Positions 1 to 11,040 of a DNA stretch of 64,000 nt are shown here, piece after piece; position 1 is the stretch's first letter, and each line of letters opens with the position of its first letter. This DNA comes from Panopea generosa (lineage: Eukaryota > Mollusca > Bivalvia > Adapedonta > Hiatellidae). Made by a program: the position numbers and the translations under genes. The DNA lies in contig CM055912.1 of NCBI GenBank assembly GCA_029582155.1, positions 1,054,001 through 1,118,000 on the forward strand, written 5' to 3'. Under the pieces are notes generated by a model that saw only the letters and a list, made by a program, of their open reading frames with translations, did not search any database and had not been told where the DNA came from.

Positions 1-382
1 ATAAGACTAATAAGTTTTGGTTACTTTGAGTTAAATGTAAGTCACTTATCCAAAGCTAAAAACTAAAATCAAGATGACTGACTGAGACTACGCCTGCCGT
101 TTTCAATACTTGTAGAAGGGAAAATAGCTAGGAGACCGGGAAAATACTAAAAGGACACATTCGAATCTAGGTTATAAGTCATAACTCTTAGCACAGTGCA
201 CTCTGGGAGAGATTGTAGGATGACGTCCTTTATTAAATTGTGGTGTCTAATTGAAATATTACCTTTTTATATTGTTCTTTTTTCCAAACAGTAATTTTTT
301 TCCGGTGATATATAAACTGAATAAATATTTACAGACAGAAAAAATATTTACGACCAAAATGTGCATGATTTAGTAAAACTCA

Positions 383-700
383 GACCGTGGCATGGTCTAG
401 TGGTAGAGCGTCCGCTTCGCATGCGGCAGGTCGTGGGTTCAATCCCTGGCCGGGTCATACCAAAGACTTTAAAAATGGTACTAGAAGCTTCCTCGCTTGA
501 CGCTCAGCATTTAGAGGAGAGTTCTAGGTCTGGTCGGCCCGGTGTCAGTATAATGTCACTGGGTGGGGTATCATACCATGTGTCTGCGGCATGATACTCC
601 AGTGTGACAGCGCTTAAAATACTGTCTCAAGTAGACACCATCGCGATATGACTGAAAAATTGTTGAAAGCGACGCTAAACACCATACAACAACTACAACA
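383..700 (+). mobile_element. tRNA-derived SINE (family 1)
   Basis: The 5' end is tRNA-like: an A-box-like TGGTCTAGTGG near 394, an anticodon stem CCGC/GCGG around TTCGCAT, and a B-box-like GGTTCAATCCC near 438. The body (about 455-660) follows, with a tail rich in CAACAAC ending near 700. The acceptor stem is imperfect, so this is a SINE head and not a working tRNA gene. Its central part (about 533-605) reappears as the monomer of the 106-bp minisatellite at 20045-20702. Confidence 0.7.
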
Positions 701-1205
701 TAATAAAACTCAATATTGAAAAATAATAACAGTAAACTGCATCCATAGAATATATCAGTTTACCAATAATGGTATCTTTGATATACCGTATTGTTTTTAT
801 GACCTATTACTACAATATCTTTTCAATTCTTTGCTTAGTAGGTGTAAACCCACCATTGATTTTTGTTCTTTTCCGAGTTTCCATAATAGATAATAGAATA
901 TGTCATTCATTTCTCTTATAATATTGACAGGGTATTTAGTGTTACCCCTGTACTTTCGTTCATGTATCCGAGGTACAAAAGTTGAGCCCATTGTCTGGAC
1001 TGGCTCCTGTTACACCATCATACATGCTTAAGAGACAATTTATGAGCTGATTTCTATTAAAATAGTCCATGCTTTTTTACCATACCACACTATGATAACT
1101 AACCAAAATTGGATTATGATGTGATCATAATTTTAGACTAGTTCTAAAGGCTTGTGATGTTAACTGGGGATAATACTGTTAAAGGGAGGTGTCTGTGTTA
1201 TATTT
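701..1205. other. AT-rich DNA without recognisable features
   Basis: Both strands read as AT-rich non-coding sequence. The only longer open frame (797-991, minus) has no recognisable motif and a composition expected by chance. Confidence 0.4.
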
Positions 1206-1209
1206 TGTT

Positions 1210-2005
1210 ATACATGTCATCTATTGTTATGTTTGGTTTGTTTTCAGAACTGAATGTGTACATATTCAGACACCTGTGTACCTGATCCATTTATTGTTAT
1301 GTTTGGTTTGTTTTTAGGACTCAATGTGTATATATGTCAGACACCTGTGTACCTGATCCATTTATTGTTATGTAATGTTTGTTTTTAGGACTGAATGTTT
1401 ATGTATGTCAAACCAGACAACTGTGTACCTGATCCATTTATTGTTATGTTCGGTTTGTTTATGTATGTCAGACACGTCCTGTGTACCTGATCCGTTTATT
1501 GTTATGTTTGGTTAGTTTTTAGTACTGAATGTGTACGTATTCAGACACCAGTGTACCTGATCCATTAATTGTAATGTTTGGTTTGTTTTTAGTACTGAAT
1601 GTGTACGTATTCAGACACCAGTGTACCTGATCCATTAATTGTAATGTTTGGTTAGTTTTTAGTACTGAATGTGTACGTATTCAGACACCTGTGTACCTGA
1701 TCCATTTATTGTTATGTTTGGTTTGATTTTAAGACTGAATGTGTACATATGTCAGACACCTGTGTACCTGATCCATTTATTGTTATGTTTGGTTTGTTTT
1801 CAGGACTTAATGTGTGCGTATGTCTGACACCTGTCTTCCAGATCCATTTATTGTTATGTTTGGTTTGTTTTCAGGACTGAATGTGTGCGTATTTCAGACA
1901 CCTGTGTACCTGATCCATTTATTGTTATGTTTGGTTTGATTTTAGGACTGAATATGTACTAAGTCAGACACCTGTGTACTTGATCCATTTATTGTTATGT
2001 TTCTA
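1210..2005. repeat. 71-bp minisatellite, about 11 copies
   Basis: The landmark TTATTGTTATGTTTGG recurs near 1291, 1362, 1438, 1496, 1566, 1636, 1706, 1777, 1848, 1919 and 1989, a period of 70-71 bp with one longer and one shorter unit. Each unit carries a pyrimidine-rich stretch ending in TTTTCAG or TTTTTAG. The array stops exactly where the LINE remnant begins. Confidence 0.9.
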
Positions 2006-2009
2006 TTTC

Positions 2010-2962
2010 TGAGATTATATGGGGGAATTTTCACCTTTTTGGGATGGTACTAGTGCAGATAAGTAGGGAGGAGTCATATGGTTTACCATTTTATAGAAAA
2101 TAATTAATTTGTGTTTCGTCCTTCAAGTTTCTAGACTTTTACACCCAACTTCTATGTTTAAGTTATTAATTAATATAAGTTTTGTTGTTCCAGTTGCAAT
2201 GCGTGCTGCTTCATGTTGAATTTTTTCTCGTGTTTTTCATAATTAGTGCAGTTATCTCAGATTGTGTTATCATATTCTAACAGTGGTCAGATAAAAGATG
2301 TATATATAGTCTCCAAGGATCTTCTGTCTAGCTGATATTTCAGTTTTATGTATTCAATATGAGAGCGCCAGGTACAGTTGTTTGATAAAAGTATAACTAA
2401 GTGTTTGTGTGATTGTACTTCTGATATTTGTTAGTTATGCATATATAGTGGTGGATGAACGGGTTGATTATGTTTCCTAGATAAGAAGCGATTCAGTCTT
2501 CGACGGATTGAAAGTTACAAGCCATTGTTTTGACCATTCAGTGATTTTGTTGATGTTGGAATTCAAAATTTGTGCAGCATTGTTTATATTGTTATTGTGA
2601 TTGATTATAAAGTATAGGCTTGTAGCATCTGCAAAAAGACGAATGTTAGATACAATATCAGATACTATGTCATTAATATAGACTAAAAATAGAAGTGGAC
2701 CTAAAATGGACCCCTGAGGCACTCCGGCCTTGATTAATGTCCAATCAGATTTGGTACAAGGCAAAATAACACATTGAACATTGCCTATCTTTTAGGTAGT
2801 CATTTAGTAAATTTATAAGCTGATCTGACATTCCTGCTGCTTTTAACTTGACTATTAGACCTTTGTGCCAAACTTTATCAAAAGCTTTGCTTATGTCAAA
2901 AAATATAACGCGAACTTCTTTACCGTCATCAATAGCTTTACTGAATATACTGTACAGATAAT
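2010..2962 (-). pseudogene. Non-LTR retrotransposon (LINE) reverse transcriptase fragment
   Basis: Read on the minus strand, this is the middle and C-terminal part of a LINE ORF2. In order it shows a DISKAFDKVWH block (about 2880), GVPQGSILGPLLFLVYIND (about 2720-2660), the catalytic motif as LFADATSLY where FADD is expected (about 2640), a thumb-like segment, and a C-terminal stretch resembling MTPPYLSALVP near 2070. At least two frameshifts (about 2765 and 2480), in-frame stops and the D-to-A change show it is dead. The style fits Jockey/CR1-like elements; the exact clade is not determined. Both ends are cut by minisatellites. Confidence 0.85.
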
Positions 2963-2963
2963 T

Positions 2964-4290
2964 ACACTTGAAACATGGATATAAGATATAACATTGAAAT
3001 CATGGAGATAAGAAATTACATTAAAACCATGGATATAAAAAAAACCACTGAAACCATGGTGATAAGAAATTACACTGAACCCATGGAGATAAGGAATAAC
3101 ACTGAAACCATCGACATAAGAAATTACAGTGAAACCATGGTGATAATAAATAACACTGAAACCATGGAGATAAGTAATTACATTAATTGAGATGCAAAAT
3201 TATATTAAAAGCAAGGATATAAGAATCTACATTAAAACATGGAGATAACAAATCACACTGAAACCATGGAGATTGGAAATTGCACTGAAACCATGGAGAT
3301 AAGAAATTACACTAAAACCATAGTGATAAAAATAACACTAAACCATGGTGATAAGAAATTACACTGAAACCATGGAGATAAGAAATTACACTGAAACAAT
3401 GGAGATAAGAAATTACACTGAACCCATGGAAATAAGAAATTGCACTGAACCCATGGAGATAAGAAAATACACTGAAACCATGGACATAGAAATTACAATG
3501 AAACCATGGTGAAAATAAATTACAATGAAACCATGGTGATAAGAAATAACACTGAAACCATGGAGATAATAAAATTACATAAATTGAAATGCAAAATTAT
3601 TAAAAGCATGGAGAAAATAAATTGCATATAAAACATGGATATAAGAAATTACACAGAAGCCATGGAGATAAGAAATTTACACTGAAACCATGGTGATAAG
3701 AATTAACATTGAAAAGAAATAAAATTAATTGAAATGCAAAATTGCATTAAAAAGATGGAGATAAGAAATAACACTGAAACCATGGAGATAAGAAATTACA
3801 CTGAAACCATGGTGATAAAAAATTACACTGAAACTGTGGTGATAAGAAATAATATTGAAAAGAAATAAAATTGATTGAGATACAAAATTGCATTAAAAGG
3901 ATGGAGATCAGAAATAACGCTGAAACTATGGTGATAAGAAATTACACTGAAACAGTGCAGATAAGAAATTACACTGGAACCATGGTGATTAGAAATTACA
4001 CTGAAACTGTGGTGATAAGAAATAATATTGAAAAGAAATAAAATTGATTGAGATACAAAATTGCATTAAAAGGATGGAGATCAGAAATAACACTGAAACT
4101 ATGGTGATAAGAAATTACACTGAAACAGTGCAGATAAGAAATTACACTGGAACCATGGTGATTAGAAATTACACTGAAACCGTGATGATTAGAAATTACA
4201 CTGAAACCGTGCTAATAAAAATTACACTGAAATCATGGTTGTAAGAAATTACAATGAAACCATGGTGATAAGAAATTACACTGAAACCAA
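2964..4290. repeat. 27-bp minisatellite, about 49 copies
   Basis: The unit is approximately CATGGTGATAAGAAATTACA plus CTGAAAC. Since 27 is divisible by three, it creates spurious reading frames of a nine-residue motif (MVIRNYTET type) at 2975-3190 and 4044-4244. Imperfect units with the interruption GAAATAAAATTGATTGAGAT recur, and a block of about 173 bp is duplicated (3831-4003 and 4004-4176). Confidence 0.9.
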
Positions 4291-4843
4291 AGTCAAAGGC
4301 TGGCAGAACTCATGTCATGGTCAATAGTCTGTTGTCTGTCTTCCTTCTGTTAACCTTTTTTCTTGTAGACACGATACTAACCCCCATTTATCATTGAATC
4401 TTAATCAAACTTGTACAGCAGTTATAAGATAAGATCTTGGAAAAGTTCTTGAACCAGCATGATTTTACTACAAATGCCCCTGCCACAGTGTCTATAAGCA
4501 CATTTTAAAGGAAACTTCATAAAACATTTCTCTCTGAAAGTTCAAGGCCTAGAATTTAGATATTTTACATGTAGCATTGCATGGAGGTCCCCTTAAAAAG
4601 TTTGTTGTAGTTGGACCCCAGTGGTTAAATTTGGGGCCACCATAGAGGTCATGGTTTTCCATAGAGGTATATAGGGAAAATGTTGTAGACACAATAGCAC
4701 ATTCTTTTTATGTGATTACTCAAGAATGGTTTGCTTTGCATAAAATAATGTCATGGTACATGGTTCATGTTTTGTTGTTTGTCCATCTGTTAACTGCTTA
4801 TTGTAGATATTATATGACCCTTAATTTAGCTCTAATAGCTAAA
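4291..4843 (+). repeat. Dispersed repeat of the 'caaatgcccctgccacag' family
   Basis: Sequence from about 4370 to 4700 matches copies at 32957-33240 and 35392-35480. Shared landmarks in order are AAGTTCTTG, AAATGCCCCTGCCACAG, TCTCTGAAAG, ATGTAGCATT, TTTGGGGCCA and TGTAGACACAAT. No gene is seen. The remainder is AT-rich filler. Confidence 0.6.
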
Positions 4844-5121
4844 GATTGATTGATCGATTGGATATTAAGCATCCTTTTAATGCCATCGAGAGCTAACAGA
4901 AGATCAGTTTTATCACTGTTTCCTGGGATCCTGAAAAGCACACCCCATCTCCACAAGTAACTGATAACTTTCTCACTTGAATGAGTGGTGAGAGACGAAT
5001 GATAATGAGACACAATGTCGTATATCAGTCATCACGAAGACTATTGCCAGGTTGGGAATCAAACTTACGAACTCTGGATTGATAATCAGAAATACTACTG
5101 ACTTAGCTAATCCAGCCCGGC
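4844..5121 (-). mobile_element. tRNA-derived SINE (family 2), reverse orientation
   Basis: On the minus strand the element starts with a degraded tRNA-like head near 5121 and ends in an (AATC)n tail, seen on the plus strand as TGATTGATTGATCGATTG at 4848. The copies at 9711-10010, 16481-16750 and inside the 37-58 kb array share the body landmarks AGCATC, CTAACAGA, GATCAGTT, TTTCCTGGGAT, ACTGATA and GTGAGAGACGAATG. Confidence 0.75.
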
Positions 5122-5656
5122 GATGGTTAAAGGACAGCAAGGCTGAAGTCATTACACATTGCCAGTAATCACCCGTCCGTTAACTTTTTCTTGAATTTAG
5201 AATAGCAACCTTATTTTAGCTTAATTGCCGAAAGGTCAGCAGAGTTAATGACATGGTACATTGTCCGTCAACTTCATGTAGTTGCAGTAGCACCCAAAAG
5301 ATCTCAATCATATTCTTAAACCAACCAGATTCAACTACATAATTTTTATGACCCCACCAGGGAGCTTATAAGCATATTTTAAAGGAAACTTAAAAAGTTT
5401 GTTCAAACCTGGTCCTGGGTTATCACAGTGGTCACAGTCTTACATATGTTAAACATCAATAAAACCTAACTTTTTGTGTGGGCACAGTAACAACCCCACA
5501 ATTTTAGAGGAATTTACAAAAAAAAAAGATCTTCTAAAATGTTCACCTGTCTAATTGTTGCCAGTAGAGTGATTCAGGCCCTGCTTCTTACCTCAACTGG
5601 ATTCAGTATGTAGTAACTTGTAGTTACCTTTTTTACTGTAAAATAAAATCTCTCAG
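5122..5656. repeat. Fragments of dispersed repeats, no gene
   Basis: Degraded pieces of the same dispersed family as 4291-4843 are visible: GTTAACTTTTTCTTG near 5180, a Ca-poor AT stretch, and AGAGTGATTCAGGCCCT near 5568, which also occurs at 35580. The end at 5640-5656 is pyrimidine-rich and leads into the CAD exon remnant. Confidence 0.45.
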
Positions 5657-5774
5657 ATTGGCAATTCCATGATGAGTGTGGGTGAGGTGATGGCTATTGG
5701 CAGAAAGTTCGAGGAAGCATTCCAGAAAGTGCTATGTATGATGGACGAGAGGTTTCGAACCTGATGTCATGGAG
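5657..5774 (+). pseudogene. CAD: CAD (carbamoyl-phosphate synthase II) exon remnant
   Basis: Translation from 5657 gives [20 protein letters not shown], then AFQKV, closely matching the conserved block around [12 protein letters not shown] in the large-subunit synthetase domain of CAD, the cytosolic enzyme of pyrimidine synthesis. After MMDE the frame breaks near 5751. In the next frame it resumes as [12 protein letters not shown], which fits the CAD continuation and not mitochondrial CPS1. The stretch is preceded by an acceptor-like CTCTCAG (5650-5656) and followed by a donor-like GAG|GTGACT at 5774, so it looks like a genomic exon copy and not a processed cDNA copy. The frameshift and the K-to-M change in MKSVGE suggest a dead duplicate. 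A sequencing indel in a live exon is the alternative, but no other CAD exon was seen in the window. Confidence 0.65.
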
Positions 5775-6344
5775 GTGACTAAACTTAACTTTATTAGTCT
5801 CTACTGGTTATGCACACTGTCAGATGGAACTATAGGTATTAACCTCTGTCTGTCTGGCTTCTGTCTTGATAGTTTACACAGTGTGCATCCAAGCTAGATT
5901 TGTGAAACGTGCATGTGGATAGAGTGCAATAATATCATTTTATTTGGACAGAAATTGTGGTTGCTTTGGTGACAAAGTTAAACTGGTAGGAAACTTATGT
6001 GTTGCTTGCTATACTCCAGTGTGTTGTATCAATTAACAAATCACTTTTAATGGTGTTCTGGTGAGGGGACCTGCATTGCCGAGTAATCTGAGATGCTGTT
6101 GTCTCAACCTCGTGCCACTGAGGACTGGTTGTGGGTACGAGGATCTTACATGAGTGCTCATTTATTAAACAGTTGGCAAATATAAAACTCTGCTGTGCAT
6201 TATATCACAAAGAATTAGGAAAAATGTTATTCAGAGATGCTATAAATAACACTGCATAAACATATATTCCACTATTGTATCTCGGGGATTAATCATTGTC
6301 ATTTAGTTGTTTGGTCAAATTTTAACACAGTCAGCATGGAAGCC
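5775..6344. other. Unremarkable intergenic DNA
   Basis: No coding pattern, RNA gene or clear repeat was recognised here. Confidence 0.4.
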
Positions 6345-7290
6345 GAGTTATACAGACAGAGCAGTAAGTGATGAATTTATACAGACAGAACAGTGAGTGA
6401 TGAAGTTATACAGACAGAGCAGGAAGTGATGAAGTTATACAGATAGAACAGTGAGTGATGAATTTATACAGACAGAACAGTGAGTGATGAAGTTATACAG
6501 ACAGAGCATTAAAAGATGAAGTTATACAGACAGAACAGAGAATGATGAGGTTATACAGACAGAGCAGTGACTGATGAAGTTATACAGACAGAACAGAGAG
6601 TGATGAGGTTATACAGATGACACAGTGAGTGATGAAGTTATACAGACAGAGCAGTGATTGATGAAGATGTAGAGACAGGGCAGTGAGTGATGAAGTTATA
6701 CAGACAGAACAGTGAGTGATGAATTTATACAGACAGAACAGAGAGTGATGAGGTTATACAGACAGAACAGTGACTGATGAAGTTATACAGACAGAGCAGT
6801 GATTGATGAAGATGTAGAGACAGGGCAGTGAGTGATAAGTTATACAGACAGAACAGTGAGTGATGAATTTATACAGACAGAACAGTGAATTATGAAGTTA
6901 TACAGACAGAACAGTGACTGATGAAGTTATACAGACAGAGCAGTGAGTGATGAAGTTATACAGACAGAACAGTGAGTGAGTGATGAAGTTATACAGACAG
7001 AAAAGTGAGTGATGAAGTTATATATACAGGGCAATGAGTGATGAAGTTATACAAACAGAACAGTGAGTGATGAAGCTGCAGAGACAGAGCAGTGAGTGAT
7101 GAAGTTATACAGACAGAGCAATGAGTGATGAAGTTGTAGAGACAGAGCAGTAAGTGATGAAGTTATACACACAGCGCAGTGAGTGATGAAATTATAGACA
7201 GACAGACACACAGAGCAGTGAGTGATGAAGTTATACAGACTGGGCATTGAGTGATAAAGTTGTACAGACAGGGCAGTGAGTGGTGAAGTA
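6345..7290. repeat. 29-bp minisatellite, about 32 copies
   Basis: The unit is about TGATGAAGTTATACAGACAG plus AACAGTGAG, with variation at the GAACAG/GAGCAG position. It grades into a pure (GACA)n tract at 7291. Because the unit contains ACAGACAG, the microsatellite probably grew out of the minisatellite. Confidence 0.9.
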
Positions 7291-7330
<40 letters not shown>

Positions 7331-7338
7331 TGACAGAC
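7291..7338. repeat. (GACA)n microsatellite, left half
   Basis: About eleven near-perfect GACA units. The tract resumes at 7517 after a 178-bp insertion. Confidence 0.9.
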
Positions 7339-7516
7339 CGGACGTTCTCACAAACGGTTATTTAAGTGGCTTAGCCATGTAAGAGAAAAAAAGCCACCTA
7401 AGACCTGTTTTTTAAGTGTCTAGAACAGCCACTTAATGTTTTTTCAACAGCTTTTCAACTGTCCATAAAAATTACTAACCCTAAACCCTAGACACTTAAA
7501 TACCCATTTGTCCGCC
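7339..7516. mobile_element. Small foldback (MITE-like) insertion in a microsatellite
   Basis: This non-repetitive 178-bp block splits the (GACA)n tract. Its ends are imperfect inverted repeats. The left end reads CCGGAC, then GGTTATTTAAGTG near 7358. The reverse complement of the right end reads GGCGGAC, then GGGTATTTAAGTG. More TTAAGTG copies inside (about 7417 and 7434) give extra hairpin potential. It has no coding capacity. A target duplication cannot be told from the flanking GACA units. Confidence 0.5.
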
Positions 7517-7553
7517 CAGACAGACAGACAGACAGACAGAGCAGTGAGTGATA
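7517..7553. repeat. (GACA)n microsatellite, right half, with one 29-bp remnant
   Basis: GACA units resume at 7517 and run to about 7541, followed by GCAGTGAGTGATAAA, a partial unit of the 29-bp array. The array therefore extended through this point before the insertion. Confidence 0.8.
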
Positions 7554-9710
7554 AATTGGAAATGATGACTCAGTTGTTCAAAACTGTGTTAGCTTACACT
7601 CTGTTATCTGAAATGTTGCACAGAACAATATGGGACGAAATGTCTCAAAACTTGGGACGAGTTGTCTAAAAATGTGAAACAGGATGTCTTAGGATGAGAT
7701 GTCTTTGGAACAAGTGCATTACTTAAGAATTACAGTATAGATAAGTTGTATGACTTAACAAAGATAGCTAAATGGTTCTTACACAAGTTTCGGAATATCA
7801 GAGACTTAGATGAACAGTTGGAGGCATTTAGAGGCAGGGTGAGTGACTTTATGTAGCAAAGATAGTTATTTATCAAGTCATTTAAATATATACTCAAACA
7901 TTTTTAGTCTTAAATGAATTACTGATCAAGCCATTTAATGGTACAGCCGAACCTGTGTAAGTGGTCACCTCTATTGAACAACCTCTTGTCTTAAGCTGCC
8001 ACATTTGTTATTTCTTTTGATTTCAGAATAAATAAACCTGCATTAATCAACAACCTGTCTTAAAAGTGCACTTTTGCTCCTTCCTTTGAATGGCTTCAAA
8101 CATGTGATATTCACATAGCTACTGTAACAGATGGTAAAGATGATAATTGCCTGTAATTACCCTTCGTCTAGGATATTCTCTCATGTATTCATATTGATGT
8201 GCTCTGAATGAAAGTCAATGTTTTAGGAAATTGTTCAGCATCTTTATAATTTCCAAGATAGATAACAAAAATAAATAATATGACCCTCACAAGTAACTCG
8301 CTGTGCAGTAATCCGTAAATGTTTGTGTGTGACTGTTTTACAAATGCTGCTATATAAAATTATTATCCATTATTACATCAGATGTTGCATAGCAAACTTC
8401 AGTTTATTAATATCATCTAGAAATTAAAGTTAAATTATCAATGGAAGTCATTTTTATGAAGCAATTAGAATACGTGTATATTTTATTATCGTATTGTGCT
8501 TATTATGGGGTTTATAACAAAGTTTTAGCATTTGAAAGTTTCTTATATATATATAAACTCTGTGATACACGTACAGAGATACACAAAACAGTATTGCTGG
8601 CTCTGAAACAGCCGAAAATGATCTGGTAAATGTGTGTACGGTAATAGTGTAGTTTAAATAGGCCTTTATTAATTCTGATATCTAATATTAGATTACACCA
8701 AGGAATTAGAAATAGATAGTTCTAAACAAATATTAACATTGAACAAATCAATTAGTAGGTTATCCATAACATACGAGATATTCTAAAAATGACAGTCATA
8801 GAAGCAGTCACTAGCCGATGTAATAATGATAAATATTGTATTGGTTAAAATAATATCTATATCACTATTGCATTTAGAACAGAAAAAAAATGCATGTTAT
8901 TTTACTACTTTCACGAGAGGGAGAGTGCATTATGAATCCTAGTGAATTATTCAAATCACACTTTGGTTTGTATGTATATCTTTGTTTCAAAGCTTGTGTA
9001 TTAGTCCAAGTAATAATTATAAATGTCATAAGCTGAATATTTTTTGAAAAATAAATAAAATCTGGAGACTTTTAATAAATATACCTGTCCCAGTTACAAT
9101 AATAACACCTTATCAATAATGGAATGTTCCAACTGGTGTCTACACATGAGGTTTTGTTAAAATCGTAATGGATATCCTTACATAAATTGAACTGTGTCAA
9201 TATTTTGGGATATGTTTCACGTTCGCTATTTAAGAAATATACAGAATTAAATATAAGCATAAGCCCAGCTTCAATGTTTCATAATTTGTTTATAGTCAAA
9301 GTTTCACATTATACTTGTAGATCTTAGATTTTACTAAAATCAGGTGGGCACGCATAATGCATGTATGTCAGTGGCGTAGCTTGATAAATTTAAAAGGGCA
9401 GGCCTAAGCCCTTACTTTTCTATGGAAAGGGTCCTTCCCCAGATTATTTTTAACATGTAAGCACATTCTCTTATAATATGTGTAATTTATTATGTAAAAC
9501 ATATCAATCAATTACAGGAATTTGAATTTTAACAGATTTTGTTTTAATTGTCTGGGGGAAAATTCCAAGCCTAGGCCAGTAGTGCTAACGCTGGTGCATA
9601 TTAAATTTAAATCTAAATAAGTCTACAAACTAGTTGGATTACTAATGCACTTTACTTTTAAAACATCCTTATTTTTCACAATAGGTCACCATACTGTATT
9701 TCAATTTAAT
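7554..9710. other. AT-rich DNA with one degraded MITE
   Basis: About 7945-8115 is a degraded copy of the CAGTCAAA-type MITE seen intact at 17055-17211; it shares GAACAACCTCTTGTCTTAAG and CTTTTGCTCCTTC. Around 9370-9590 is a piece starting GTCAGTGGCGTAGCTTG, possibly the end of a hAT-type element, but no matching second end is clear. Nothing else is recognisable, and short open frames here look random. Confidence 0.4.
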
Positions 9711-10010
9711 GATGATTGATTGATTGATTAAATATTTAGCATCATTTTTATGCCATCGAGGGTTAACAGACAATCAGTTAACCTAACTGCTGTTTCCTTG
9801 GATCCTAAAGGTTAACCAATACTGGAGCACATCCCACCTCTACAAGTAACTGATAACTTCCCCACTTAAATCAGCAGTGAGAGACGAATGCCAGTGAGAC
9901 ACAATATTGCATATCAGTCATCATGGAGACTGTTGCCAGGTGGGGATTCAAACTCACAGCCCCTGGATTGATAGTCAGACGTGTAACCAACTGAGCTAAC
10001 TGGGCCCAGC
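9711..10010 (-). mobile_element. tRNA-derived SINE (family 2), best-preserved copy
   Basis: On the minus strand the head reads GGGCCCAGTTAGCTCAGTTGG, written here in parts: the A box TAGCTCAGTTGG and, further on, a B-box-like GAGTTTGAATCC. The body matches the other family-2 copies. The tail is (AATC)n, seen on the plus strand as TGATTGATTGATTGATTA from 9715. Confidence 0.8.
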
Positions 10011-10574
10011 AAATTAATGATAACGATACCCTGACAGGTAATTGTCTGCAGGTACTTGGCTTGTCTGAATTTCGATAGCACACACGTGTTTAAAATAAAG
10101 ATACGTTCATCTCATTATTCGTTCTACATATTTTTTTCTAATTCCATGATTTGTGGTTAAACATATTTTTTTTCACTATACATAACCATAGTGCTATATT
10201 GTTGAACAAATCTTTTTTGTTCATGAAAAATTGAAACTTGTTTTGTTTTCAAATACACAATAAGCAATAATTGAAATTAAGAACAAAATTAAGAGATAAC
10301 TGATAAAATAAATGCAAAATGATCAACAATTGTATCACAAATATCAGGTTACTGTAAAAGTACTTGTAAGACCGTATTTTGGGGGTATTATAATACCTTT
10401 GACAGTCTTATAAGATGGACTTGTAATACCTGTGTCAGCGCATTTCAGTACCCCAGTCAGTACGTAGTCAGTACATAGTAAGACCGTGTCAGTATGGAGA
10501 AAACGCATGTAAGGCAACTCCCTGTACTGTCACTTTCAGCGTTTTTCAGAGTTCCTAGTGTATTCAGAAATAAA
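10011..10574. other. AT-rich DNA with a short perfect palindrome
   Basis: GGTATTATAATACC (about 10385-10398) is a perfect 14-bp palindrome. TAAGACCGT occurs on either side of it (about 10368 and 10479). No gene is seen. Confidence 0.35.

Positions 10575-10616
<42 letters not shown>
10575..10616. repeat. (TCTG)n microsatellite
   Basis: Ten and a half perfect TCTG units, the complement of the GACA motif at 7291-7541. Confidence 0.95.
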
Positions 10617-10878
10617 GTATAAGAGCACTATGAATAGTGTGTTTAACAGGAAAGTTAAAAAGATGATTGTTTATGACAGGTGTGGTGTTAACTGTTCCGA
10701 GGAACTCAGGCAGGTGGGAGTTGACTGTAAATAGTTTAAAGGGTCTCTGTAATATGAGTGGCTGGTTTGCTATAATATTTTATACAGGTCTGCTGTCACC
10801 CTGACATCATTAAAATCAGACTCCACCAAAAGATCATGTTGGGAGAAAGATTACCAGTTATTTGCAGAAGAACATTGC
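10617..10878. other. Intergenic DNA before the inverted-repeat transposon
   Basis: No coding pattern or repeat is seen in this stretch. Confidence 0.35.
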
Positions 10879-11040
10879 AATGGCTTGGCGCAAGACTGGT
10901 CCAAGACGCTATTTTTCACAAAATCACTTTTTTACATTTTTGAATAAAGCACATAGAAATACACATCTTGTGAAAATAATACTTTTATTCTTACTTATTT
11001 TAATATTGTTGCTAAGAAACAAAAAAGTCTATCTAATAAA

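Noticed and set aside
383..455. Functional tRNA-Ala (CGC) gene
   Set aside because: The acceptor strands do not pair properly, the D stem has a mismatch, and a long SINE body follows.
2975..3190. 71-codon frame with nine-residue repeats (MEIRNYTET type)
   Set aside because: It is the translation of the 27-bp minisatellite. Neighbouring units break the frame, and no start, splice or homology evidence exists.
6345..7290. CRISPR-like array (29-bp repeats)
   Set aside because: Units are directly adjacent with no unique spacers, and the context is eukaryotic. It is a minisatellite.
7478..7497. Telomere-like CTAACCCTAAACCCTA
   Set aside because: Only two imperfect units inside a MITE-like insertion; not a telomeric tract.
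9371..9600. hAT element starting CAGTGGCGTAGC
   Set aside because: The presumed right end near 9590 does not give a convincing inverted repeat, and no target duplication was found.
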